A model generated the notes under the pieces. The model was not told the origin of the DNA. It saw nothing but the letters and a program-made list of their open reading frames with translations, and searched no databases. DNA of 64,000 bases from Phoronis australis (taxonomy: Eukaryota > Phoronida > Phoronidae): positions 147,124 through 211,123 of the forward strand of contig NMRA01000295.1 in NCBI GenBank assembly GCA_002633005.1, read 5' to 3'. Of the stretch, positions 54,388 through 64,000 are shown in pieces. How positions within the stretch are numbered: position 1 is the first letter of the stretch; the number at the start of each line of letters is the position of its first letter. The position numbers and the translations under genes are program-made.

Positions 54388-55886
54388 GGAGAATGCCACC
54401 CAAAAACAACCTGTTTTGTATCAATTTAGATCGAGTAGTTTTCTATGACAGCAAGTTCAATTGTTTTACCTGACACCCAGCGGCAGACGGAGATGTTCAA
54501 ATTAACCAATGACGTAATCGGTTCGAACGCAATCTGTTCAGCCGTTCGCAACGTGCTTACTGGTGTCAACTTCTCGTTTTAATTCATCGTTTTACACCAA
54601 TAAATCATCAAAATTCGATGTAAACCCCTTACAAATACATCGACTTCTTGAACAAACGTGTTGTTTTATTTCACTGTTACCTATTTATAGGTATTTGAAC
54701 ATACCGTAGCCTACAGAGTTCGGTAGACCAGTTTACCATGGTCGATCGCGTGAGTTTGGGTCTGTTTGTTGATCAATTCGAATCATTCTTCCGTGAAATA
54801 CAGACGGGGAACATAGCTGTGTGTTGTACGAACATCAATCAGATTAAGTTGGAAACTAAACCTCGAGTCACGAAAAGACTAAAATAGTGAGCCAAAGAAA
54901 TGATGTGCACGTGAATTAGCCACGAAACTGAAAATCTTGTCGGGGGCCGCGAAGTCAGGGTTCCCCTTCCACAGACCGTCAGGGCAAAGGTTGTCACGGT
55001 AACAATGTTTTGAATAATGTATTTGTATATCTAAATAAAGATTTCCCTAACGTGTGACCATAGCATATAAAATCGAGTTATTGTTTCACAACAGCTTTCT
55101 GTCATCAAACACTGAATTAGCATGCGCTCACACGGCCTCGGTGCCAGGTCAATTATCTTTGTACGATTGCCTCTAAAGCCGGTAACGCAGTGGTTTATTC
55201 ATTGCTGGCTTCTCAAAACATTTGCACTCACGAATACTCCAAAGACATTACAAATTGTATCTAACGAGACAGACTTTGTTTCAGTTTTATATAAGCCTTG
55301 GTTAGGGTGAGAATAATTCATTGGCGCCAACCCCGACTTAGTCGAGAACTTATCCTTCGAAGACTACACGGGCCGGATCGTTGGGTTTCTCAGGCTATTA
55401 GTTCGAACCGGAATACACTGATAAAGAAATACTAGAGAGGCGCCGTGAACATGCACAGACAACGGAACGTTTGTATTGATAGTTTTTTTGTAAACCGTAA
55501 TTCGTCAGAGAAATCACTGTCGACGAAATGCCGGCCACAGACACGGAGATGTTTCATGGCCTCGCACTTGCTATTAACAGCGTACTTTTCATTCTTCACT
55601 ACCGCGAGCCACTTCCTAAGCATTTCGGGCTCTCGAGAAAGTCGAAAAAAACGATATACCCACTTTTTCCACAGCTTCATAGTTCGGACAAGCGGGAACA
55701 ATGCACCCCAATATAGCGGAATGCACTCTGCAGATGAACCACTAACGTCACTGCGTTGTTTGTCACCTTCCTCACAGGTTAACGCGACACCTCCCGGCAA
55801 AGTGAGGTCGATCGTATAAGAGGCGATGTGGATATAGACCGATTAAGACGATAAAAAAGACTTTTTAAATCGGGTGACATTCTCCT
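54388..55886 (-). mobile_element. Kolobok-like DNA transposon remnant
   Basis: The left end GGAGAATGCCACCC and the right end GGGTGACATTCTCC are inverted copies with one mismatch. The right side is followed by TTAA and the left preceded by CTAA, consistent with a TTAA target duplication with one later change. Near the right end the minus strand encodes a THAP-like segment. Terminal repeats, TTAA target and a THAP domain together fit Kolobok; P-type elements also have THAP but a different target. The ~1.5-kb length and lack of a transposase core mark it as an internally deleted copy. Confidence 0.6.
55432..55800 (-). pseudogene. THAP-domain remnant of transposase
   Basis: The open frame contains RFFRLSREPEMLRKWLAVVK, CEAMKHLRVCGRHFVDSDF. 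The invariant Trp of the THAP fold (KWL) and the C-x2-H pair (VCGRHF) with the following acidic residues are present. The N-terminal zinc pair is incomplete: ECIPLYWG has only the first Cys. The frame ends soon after the domain. It is a decayed transposase N-terminus within the element at 54388-55886; host THAP genes are unlikely given the terminal repeats. Confidence 0.55.
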
Positions 55887-55890
55887 TTAA

Positions 55891-56222
55891 GTTCATTATT
55901 GCGAACTTTATTTGCAACAAACGTAGATCCTAATATTTGTTGCTACCGCGGATTACGTAAACGGTTTTGACATATTTTTCAAGTTTCGTTGAAATATTTT
56001 CGTAATATGCCTTAAATCATCTTACGTCAGATTTAATGACAAGAAATGTGTGGGTGCTTGTTGCAGTTCACCATCTCTCAAGCGTCCTTTGTTGTAAATG
56101 CAGAAACACACCTGTGGGGGGTTAGTTATAAAATGGATATTTTCCCCCTTCATAAAATGTTTCCAATACTTTCAAAACATTCAGTAAAAATCAATAATTC
56201 GTGCTCGATCCGGATCATTGGT
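55891..56222 (-). other. 3' flank of the P450 gene
   Basis: A minus-strand AATAAA (TTTATT at 55907-55912) lies about 310 bp beyond the P450 stop codon and just outside the Kolobok-like element. It is a plausible transcript end. Confidence 0.45.
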
Positions 56223-59200
56223 TCATCTCTGTCCTTGTGAAGTCAAACTAATGGCACACAGCGTAAACGGCTTTGGAGAGTTGATAAACCTTGCTGTTCC
56301 CATTAGAGATGGTGGAGCGTCGCCAAATGGCACTTCGAAGCGGAACTGCTGCATCATGGACGCGAAGAACAAAAATATTTCCATTCTGGCCATGTTCTCT
56401 CCCAAGCAAAGGCGTTTACCTAGTGATAAGAATTGTGTGAAAGTTGAGGTGCTCGCATTACGGTGTAGTAGCCTATGTAGACCTACTAACGCCAAATAAA
56501 CTTTCACTAGGCATCCACTGGTAGATTTTGATGCCGCACTGCCATGGATGCGTCATTAGGCTTATTCGTTTAATTCTACTCAAACGACATGGCCTCGCAA
56601 CTCACCAATGACAGATTAGTATTCAGTCCAAAATAAACTTCTGAGCTTAATTCTAAATTGTTTTTAGGTATTTTGCTAAATGCGCACAGCTGACAATGCG
56701 TCTCACATAAACTTAAAGAAGAATGAAACTGTTTTTAACGTGCTTTGGGCAATGAAGAACAATCTGCTTAATTTGTTTTTAGACAACTTTGGAAATTAAA
56801 TAAGTAACGCAAATACTCGAAGTGACACCGATGAGTAGGATTCAACTGCCTCATCTAAACCTAAACATTTCTGTGGTGCATTCTATAATAACGTGTCTTA
56901 CTTTTTCCCTCTGTTCTTGTCTAGATTCTCGAAATAACGAAGTTTACAACTCACGCAAACATTGGCACAACTTCGGACCTTTTTTCATGTGGTCTATCGC
57001 TCGCCGATCCTACGGCTATTAAAGGCTCAGCAAAACGGGAGATTCGCAATGCGAATTGACAAAAAGAATATTGTCAATGAGGAAAATTGTCTATCTCGTC
57101 AAGTTCGAACCTTGCCTTACCGTGACTCGGGCATCATGACATTCGACTGAAGTGTGAAGTGAGCGATTCGGCCATTGCGCTGTACTCATTGACATCATTT
57201 TGATGTAAAAATGTTGAAGTTTACTATTCAATGAATTTCGGACTGCAATGAAGTGATTATTTAACTCTGCTTAAAATATAATTATCACAACTCCCAAAAC
57301 ACGAGAATGTTGATCCATCCACACTGTCGGCTTGCGACGCATAATAAGGTGAGTCAATCAAAACGTGCTCCCCCAACACATTTTAGGCGTCAGGATTAAA
57401 CCGTGGTAATCGGCAAAGGCTTGGGCCGGGGACAGTACAGAAAACGAAGTCGGCTAAAAAATTGTCAAATACTAATGCTCGAGTTGCCATTTCAGGGCCC
57501 TAGTCTGGACATTTAAAACACCAACTTAATCATTCATACATGTATTTCGAAGAAGTCAAAAAATTTAAGTCTTCTAATTCACTGGATTTTTTAATTTAAA
57601 AAAGCAATTTTAGGGTATGCAAAACTACTTCTCCAGGCACCCCACAAGAGGTAATGGAATTATCTGTCGCTCTCTTCCTTGATTTTTTCTCAAAATTGTA
57701 TGTCAGTTGATTATAAAATTTGAGAACCTTAATTGCTGCTTATTTCCTACTATTAAAATTAAATATCTTTTCATGTTTTGGACCCAGCTTTTGGAGGGGG
57801 CACGTTGATGGCATCCATGCTTTTCGTGTTTTTTATTGAGAACTTGAGGGGCCGCTAACTCAGAGAGGGCCCAATGATGGATCAATTGGCTGTAAATTGT
57901 CCCGTTTTTGTGCGATCACAGATACTTTTATGTCAAGCCTGGAAACTTTTCTTTACCATGACACCGTTTTTTAATTCCGCCTCTCACCTTATGGCGGCCT
58001 TGGATTGGTTTAAAATTAGCGACACTCAGAGAAAGAAGGGGCGATAGGAAATGTGGTAAAGGTTTGGCGAAGTCGAATTAGTTTGTACCCCTCCAATAAT
58101 CTGTCCCTTCTTACTGATTACCCTTAGTGTCCTACCCATGCTTAAGCAATACACTCGCAAACACAAAGCGGACGTCAAAAGCTGGTACGCTATATTGCTC
58201 CATCGTGACAGCAAAGAATGAAAGGCCAATAATAGCAATGGCAACCTTGTTGCGACTCACTTTTGGAGTCGTCGACAACTTGCCGATGGAAATAGTATGT
58301 CCGATATTACTCCAATTTTTTGTTGGAATTAAGCCCTGTACAACTATTTGACCACAGTCTACACTGTCCGATTAGCAGTAAAGAAAGTCAATACAAAGTT
58401 TACAAAGGGCTTTAGGTGTTTGAATATTTCTTACCGTGAGGTATATTTTAAACCTTTAAGTTTAAAAAACCTAAACCTTAGACCTAAAAATGACATCGAC
58501 GTGGTGCATAAAATGTCGTAAGGACAAACGGCACGAGTTACGTTTGGTGGCTTTTAAATTGCTCTCCCGTGTGTACTTAGAGTATATACATTTTAGTTGT
58601 GTCCAAAGACTTTGTTTACTAGTAAAAATGAACCGCATTCCATCTAAACCAATGTCACAAGGGAAATTTATTTGTCAATAGGTTCCTCACCTATGCCAAA
58701 CGACACTATCTTCTCTGCCAGTTCCTTGTTAAAATTCCCCTTTCCATCTATAAACCTTTCAGGCCTAAACACGTGCGGCTGGGGGAATTCCTTGTCGTTC
58801 AGATTGACTGCTGTCAAGTTTGGAATAATCGGCGTTTTGGCTGGAATCTTGTATCCACGAAGTTCTACGTCAGAAGACGTGCAATGCGGAACAGACTTGG
58901 AAACTATGTTACCTGAAATAGTATAATGATGACATTTCCATACAATTGAATTTTAAAGCTACATTTTCCCGTTTAGATAACCAAATATGAAAATCGAATT
59001 AGACACATTTCCCTTTATTCTTTACCGGGATAGAATTCTATTCCAGTTGCCAGTAAGAACATCGAAGCCGTCAGCCGGACTGAATGAGGAAACGTTTCCT
59101 TGCTTATTGGGATTGGCCAAGCCCGAAATTGCGAATTTGATAATGGCGAATACACGTATTGCCTGCATCTTGAGTAGGAATCCTATCACTATAAGAAATA

Positions 59201-59830
59201 TTTTGAAGTCACCTAGACAGGGGCAAATGCAGCTTTAAGTTTGAAAACGTACTGACTTTTCTTTGTGTTTTGAAAATGTACTTCCTCTGTCTACATTAAA
59301 TGTTAATATGACAGTCACGTCAGCATTTTGGAAAAGTGGCGTTTTCACCTCAAGAAGATTAGGATCAAGCTTGTGTTTCAGGCCAGAAATTTGATCTCTA
59401 TGTACATCATGCACGCACACGAAGACCTTCTTATACCTATACATATATCGTTTAAACCAAGTTGTTCAAAATGGCTATTACAATTAGAAGCGTAGTGTTT
59501 TGTATCATTTCATTCTAAATTTCAACTAGATTGCACGATGAATTGAAGGAAAACAGCTCTCAAACAACGTTTTTCGGGCATATTTTGTTAAGATAAACTC
59601 ATTACCTGTGCGGAGTACTTCGGTGATTACAGCTTGTGTGTAGGGTAAGTGCGCTTTGTCTGCTATACTTGGAAATCTTTCTTTTCCAATGGAGTCGTAG
59701 ATTTCACTTCGGACTTTTTCTTGAATGTCTGGAAAGTTCAACATATACACCAAGGCCCAAAGCAATAAGGTCGAAGTGGTTTCTGTACCAGCCGCAAAAC
59801 AGTCGTAAATCAGCCTTCCGATTTGGTCAT
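56223..59830 (-). CDS. Cytochrome P450 (CYP2-type), last three exons
   Basis: Exons 59606-59830, 58691-58912 and 56223-56419 join in phase to a TGA stop, giving about 212 residues of the C-terminal half. Order of motifs: I-helix CFAAGTETTSTLLLWAL (oxygen-activating AGTET), K-helix EVLR (ExxR), FRPERF (the PERF region), and the heme-binding loop FGIGKRLCLGEN with its axial Cys, followed by MARMEIFLFFASMMQQF. The intron positions (after the EVLRT segment and inside the Gly codon of the heme loop) match those of CYP2-family genes. These are membrane-bound monooxygenases of the endoplasmic reticulum; the substrate cannot be inferred. All catalytic motifs are intact. The N-terminal exons are not seen: upstream lies a Gypsy element running off the window, so the rest is either beyond 64000 or lost. 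Confidence 0.93.
56420..58690 (-). other. P450 last intron
   Basis: This 2.3-kb intron lies between the PERF-region exon and the heme-loop exon. No element or nested gene is recognised; short open frames on both strands have no family signature. Confidence 0.5.
58913..59605 (-). other. P450 penultimate intron
   Basis: This 0.7-kb intron has nothing recognisable. A short minus-strand frame near 59170-59040 begins MQAIRVFAIIKFAISGLA, which looks hydrophobic like a signal peptide, but stops after about 50 codons. Confidence 0.45.
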
Positions 59831-60268
59831 CTGGAAGAAGAAACAAAGTGCAGAAAATTGTATTTCTTTTGACTCAAGTCTGGACGCCCAGCGAAACTAC
59901 AAAGCTGGACTAATTTCTGGAACTTGCAGTTCCGCTGACAGATTATATGGACGTGCTGTTTTGAGCTCCTGAACCACACGGTGAGACACGGTATTTCAAA
60001 TTACAGAAATGTAGAAAAAGAATGCCGGTTGGCGGTGCTTCAATCACCGCCAGTAATAATAAAAGACGACTGTTTTTCGTCGAACAGCAACCGGAAGTGA
60101 AATAACCAAAAAAACGTACGAATAAAGTACACAAATAATGGCGCAACGTCTCTTTTACGTTAAATGGACAAAGTCCGTACGAGCTCTAGAACTATAACGG
60201 ACAAAGCCCATAGTACTTAAGGTCTATAAATACGAAAGGGGTATAGTGACGAACTAGAAGAACAAACA
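59831..60268 (-). other. Junction between Gypsy element and P450 exon
   Basis: The ~440 bp between the integrase tail and the P450 I-helix exon should contain the 3' LTR or its remains. There is a locally repeated theme (ACGGACAAAGCCCATAG and GGACAAAGTCCGTACGAG near 60165-60215), but no LTR boundary, TG...CA pair or target duplication could be fixed. Confidence 0.4.
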
Positions 60269-60802
60269 TTAATTCAAGACAAAGTCCTGAAGACGTGCTG
60301 GAAGGTGACGGGGCCTAGTAGAGCGTCGAGGAGAGGCATCACTAACTGCAGGGACATCAACTGCTTCAGACGTGACATCAAGTAAACCGGAGTTGATAGG
60401 CACAGCCGGATCTTCGGACGGTGTATGACCGTCAGGGGCCAACTCAGAGGGAACTTCGGGAGCGGGAGGCTCGAGTGGAGGTTGTGAGATGGGCGTCGGC
60501 CTTGAGGATAGTGGCGTAACAGGATCGTCATCATCAGCTGGTTCAAAGCTGGAAGAGGAAGTCCCGGGTCTAGTGAGAGGGACCATCTCGTGAGGGACTT
60601 TGTAGCACTCCGTACCTTTAACACGATAGGATGTTGAGCGAAGTTGGTTGCCAATATATTTCTGAATGTTGAGCCAAGAGCTGTCGCGACAAACCACGAA
60701 ATAGCGAGGGCGGGAGCGGGTCTTATAGCGATCACCGCACAGATAAACTAAATCCCCGGCTGTAGCATTGCTCGTGGGAGGGAGTCTAGCCATAGAAGTC
60801 AT
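60269..60802 (-). pseudogene. Gypsy integrase C-terminal module with proline-rich tail
   Basis: A 177-residue open frame begins with TAGDLVYLCGDRYKTRSRPR and continues YFVVCRDSSWLNIQKYIGNQ and SYRVKGTECYKVP, the C-terminal domain of this Gypsy group's integrase. An acidic/proline-rich tail (SSRPTPISQPPLEPPAPEVP) follows and ends at PARLQDFVLN. The start used is internal to the broken polyprotein. Confidence 0.7.
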
Positions 60803-61072
60803 AGATCTCGTTCATGTTTTCTTACATGTTTGAGTCGCTGTGCCTCGATCAGGGTGAGGTTGGTGATGGGTACTTGGTTGCAGGTAAATTGGTCACGTTG
60901 GAGTAGCATGTCTCGGGCAGATAATCCTCTTGAACGAAGCCGACTGTTAAGTCGGGCAACTGCGAGTGAAAGTAGCAAAGAAGTTACCTTGCCATAGACC
61001 AGTGTTCTAGTAGTAACTCATCGGAAAGCTCTTCAATAGCCTTTTCAACGACTGGGTTGTAATTGGGGTTCT

Positions 61073-62473
61073 TTACAAGCCCAACTTCAACTGTAATCCT
61101 GTGTCGTTTAAGAGATCATCGTCCTTCAAAGCACTGAAGCCATGAGCCTGATCCCTACGGATAACTGTTGGAGGACCATCCAGAGGACAAAGTTCTATGG
61201 ACAGTTGAAGAAGACAATCTCGCAAGTTGTCACGGTGTTCACTCTCGACAATGCGTGCGACGGTGTAGGAGAACACGCATTCTCGCAGCACGAGAATCAA
61301 CTGGCGACCACACGTCATGACATCTGCAGCGAAAGATAGACCGACGGTCGGGGGAGGGACAGACGAATCTTGAGTGATCAACGTCTTAGGTAATGTCTGA
61401 AGGGAGCAACACTGGTGGCAAGATTTGGAACATCTGTCAATGGCGGTGTCCAAGTCGAGGGCGTAGAAGTAACGTTGGATAACTAGCTTACCTGATTGGA
61501 TGAGGGATGATCCAAGCGGAGGTGAAGAGCCATGAGTAGACCGTCTAAGACAGAATGTGGAACAACTATGCATTCACGAATTGGAGCGAGGGGTGCATTT
61601 CTACGGACAACTAGTAAACCATCGCTAGCGAACTTGAAAATGTTTAGGTAACGCTGCACTTCCCGAACATCTATCAGCTTCCTACTGGAACGCGTACCCT
61701 GAGTGAGATGAGCATGACTACGGCGAAGGTCCGAGCACTCAGTTTGGATGCCAAGCAGAACTGGTAGTGAAGGAAAGCCTCGACACACCGGATAAGATGT
61801 CGTCCGTGGATGAACGAAAGACACACAATCTTCGGTAGAGGCCACGAAGGAGCATACCTGACACGCCATGTCTGAACATTCAATACCATGTCGGCTTGTG
61901 AATTCTGATACGATGTTCGTGGCACCTGAAATATGGAGGACAGTAGCTTGGAACCGAGATACAGCTGACAAAAATATAGACACTTGAGGACTCCACATAA
62001 GCGATCACAGGCCTGTACATATGGCCTACTGTCAGTGAGGACCGTAACACGAGGCTTGGACTGGATGAAGTATGGGCTGAAGAGCTTCAAGCCACGGCAA
62101 TTGCCAAAGTTTCAACCTCACAGGGGAACCAAAGTACTTGGCAGGACTTAAGCTTGGCACTGAAGAAGGAAGCAATCTTGGGTTTTCCTTCCCTCGTAAC
62201 ATATAGGGTGGCTGCTATCAATGACTGTTTGGCAGCGGCGTCTGTCACAATCCACAGGTTGTCCTCAGGTCGGGGAAGTGTGATGACCTTGTTGGACGAG
62301 AGTGCCTTCTGGGCAGCAGAAAATGCACTGACTAACTCATCAGACCTTGTCAATGGATCCTTGGAATCGTGGCCTGAAATAGCATCATCCAGTGGAGACA
62401 TATCGGCAGAGCAATTAGGGATAACCCTAGACAGAGCCTTGAAGGCAGCAATGAAGAAACGTATCTGACGCAC
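61073..62473 (-). pseudogene. Gypsy RNase H and integrase, several frameshifts
   Basis: RNase H pieces: NLWIVTDAAAKQSLIAATLY, FPCEVETLAIAVA and VTVLTDSRPYVQACDRL. Integrase pieces: [49 protein letters not shown]. The pieces lie in at least three different frames, with shifts near 62090, 61990, 61490 and 61075. Confidence 0.75.
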
Positions 62474-62479
62474 AAATGT

Positions 62480-63129
62480 AGACCAGACTTAGCAAGGGCA
62501 GAAAGTAACAGAGACGGGATTTGATAAAAAGCACACGTGAGATCCGTCTTGGCGATAAATCGCCACAGGGTAATTTTGCGTAGGACCGAATCTACAGCGG
62601 GCATGAGTGATGGTTGGGGTTTGGCGTATCTTCCAACATCCGCAAAGGCTGTCACGAGTCGAAATCCGCCGCTGGGCTTTTTGATCAGGAAGGATGGGTT
62701 GAGATACTCAGCTTGGACCTTCACATCTTCGGGACGAACAAAGACACCGAGTGTCTCAAGGTAGTGGAATTTCTGTTGGAGGTCGTGGAGATTTGTCGGT
62801 GAGTACATAGGTAGACGACCCCTGCGTTGTGGCAGCTGAGTGGGACCCATGTTAACAGAGGCTTCAAATGGACTCGCGGATCCATTGTAACCGGTAAAAC
62901 TGGGGTTGTATATAGTAGGAAAGGACTCGTGGAGGCGTTCGAAAGCCTTCCGGGCAACATCCGGTAAAACTCCATCGGGATCGACTGAAGCGAAGAGAAA
63001 ATGCTGGACATGCTGCGTGGTTGGTGAGGATGTTTGGGAGGGTGCTACCATTGTAGGTACAGGTGTGAAGACGTGGTGAAGCTGACAAAAGTGTTCGTCC
63101 TTGCATACGAACCGGGGTTCGTTTGTCAT
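62480..63129 (-). pseudogene. Gypsy reverse transcriptase, catalytic core deleted
   Basis: The frame contains SFLIKKPSGGFRLVTAF, AKPQPSLMPAVDSVL and KTDLTCAFYQIPS, the N-terminal half of a Gypsy reverse transcriptase. Straight after QIPS the sequence jumps to the segment that normally precedes RNase H (RFFIAAFKALSRVIPNCS, in another frame). The stretch that should hold the YxDD active site is missing; the deletion is roughly 300-400 bp by comparison with the usual spacing. Confidence 0.7.
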
Positions 63130-63433
63130 TTAGTGGGTGTACCTTGCCCTGATCAGCAGTAATGATTTGCGGTTTGGGCCACAAGTCACTAGGGTCGCAA
63201 CATCGGGCACTTGCGGAATCTATTCGGGGTTCAATCACTATCTCCTGTTAATGTCCAAGTACATCAGCAGCGACTTCAATGTCTGGCCATTCTCCTGGCC
63301 ATACCACAGTGGCTGAAGGAGGGGAACACAGAACGTGTTCTACGGACAAGTGACTATCTTGACGAAGTGATTATAGCTGTAGACATCGACTTCTCCTACA
63401 CCAACCTCTTTCTTAGCTGTGTACACGGAGATG

Positions 63434-63837
63434 TTAATGGGTAGCACCAAGGACTTCTAAATCAAATGTCTTAATGACCAGGCCCTCGAAAACCAATTTG
63501 TGGCTGTCAAGCATGAAAGTGATCTTGGTTTCGCCGACAACATTGAGTGGGGAGGCACCATCAGCTTGGAAAGCATACTGTGTGTTGGGGACGATAGGTG
63601 TACCGAGTGATCGAGCGCAAGATTCGCGTACCATATTTCCTGTAGCACCACAATCGAGAGTAAGCCGGGCCAGTTGATCGTGGCACACAACGTCGATGAA
63701 AGGTGACTGGATAATTTGCACTCGGTTCGCTATGGACTCCTCGGGTTCACAAATCTCGTCGGGACACTCTGAAAGACTGGGATCACCAACCACGGAGAAG
63801 CGGGCCTTCATAAGATAGCGTTTGTCTTCTCCCTGCG
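63434..63837 (-). pseudogene. Gypsy gag/protease region
   Basis: The retropepsin segment has LTLDCGATGN (the active-site Asp is present, with Cys where Ser or Thr is usual) and a later FDLEVLGATH at which the window frame ends. The upstream gag zinc knuckle is in another frame and has lost its last Cys (QYPYLP where a Cys is expected), so the gag-protease junction is shifted near 63838. Confidence 0.7.
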
Positions 63838-64000
63838 GGTAGGTAGGGATACTGAGACAAGTAGTGATCAAACTGGGAGAGATGAGCCTGTTTACACCGT
63901 GGACATGACTTTGATGGGTTTCGGCGAGGGACAAAGGTTGCCTTGCGAGGGAGAGCCCGCAACGCCTTGGCATTTTCGAGTGTTTTTAACTCGTCAAGCA

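Larger units (their letters stand above)
60269..64000 (-). mobile_element. Broken Ty3/Gypsy-type LTR retrotransposon (gag end to integrase C-terminus)
   Basis: Read from 64000 downwards: a zinc-knuckle-like CPRCKQAHLSQFDHY at the end of gag, a retropepsin with LTLDCGATGN, reverse transcriptase, RNase H, integrase with H-x-x-x-H and CHQC zinc ligands and a D,D(x)E core, and a C-terminal integrase module with GDLVYLCGDRY. The order PR-RT-RH-IN is that of Ty3/Gypsy. The copy is dead: frame changes occur near 63838, 62090, 61990, 61490 and 61075, and the catalytic part of the reverse transcriptase is deleted. No LTR could be delimited between 60268 and 59831. It lies just upstream of the visible P450 exons, in the same orientation. 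Confidence 0.85.

Noticed and set aside
59040-59180. Short minus-strand frame beginning MQAIRVFAIIKFAISGLA
   Set aside because: It is hydrophobic like a signal peptide but stops after about 50 codons inside a P450 intron, with no motif or splice continuation.

Overview
The window is nuclear DNA of an invertebrate animal. It is A+T-rich, its genes have many short exons with GT-AG introns, and it carries a dense, varied load of decayed transposons and minisatellites. The transposons (Penelope-like, a marine-invertebrate type of Ty3/Gypsy, a CR1/Jockey-like LINE, Kolobok-like and piggyBac-type elements) suggest a marine invertebrate, perhaps a non-vertebrate deuterostome. The species cannot be fixed from the sequence. 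There are two runs of N (33305-33388 and 45403-46313).

Layout. (1) 218-5619 (+): the last three exons of a low-complexity protein, acidic then proline-rich with a lysine-rich tail, family not recognised; its 3' UTR runs to about 6660. (2) 27826-8239 (-): a complete-looking 19-coding-exon gene of about 956 residues. Its first five coding exons encode a CFAP97D/Hemingway-type ciliary domain, followed by a short linker and eight annexin repeats in two tetrads separated by a Lys/Ser-rich spacer. This CFAP97-annexin fusion is the most notable item in the window. (3) 27827-34567: gene-poor spacer with repeats, an N gap and a hammerhead-like element remnant. (4) 34568-49329 (+): a complete ten-exon UBR7 gene (423 residues: UBR box, PHD finger, conserved C-terminal region). 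Its introns hold a 5'-truncated LINE, a Penelope-like remnant with inverted terminal repeats and a hammerhead core, two MITE-like elements and at least seven different minisatellites. (5) 49330-56222: no host gene found; decayed tandem blocks of a dispersed repeat, a long palindrome, a 29-bp minisatellite and a 1.5-kb Kolobok-like element with a THAP-domain remnant. (6) 59830-56223 (-): the last three exons of a cytochrome P450 of the CYP2 type. (7) 60269-64000 (-): a broken Ty3/Gypsy retrotransposon lying directly upstream of the visible P450 exons and running off the window.

The genes do not form a functional cluster: UBR7 is a chromatin/ubiquitin protein, the annexin fusion is probably ciliary, and the P450 is a membrane monooxygenase. 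All exon boundaries come from reading splice sites, codon phase and family resemblance by eye. No alignment or search was run, so family assignments rest on recognised motifs.
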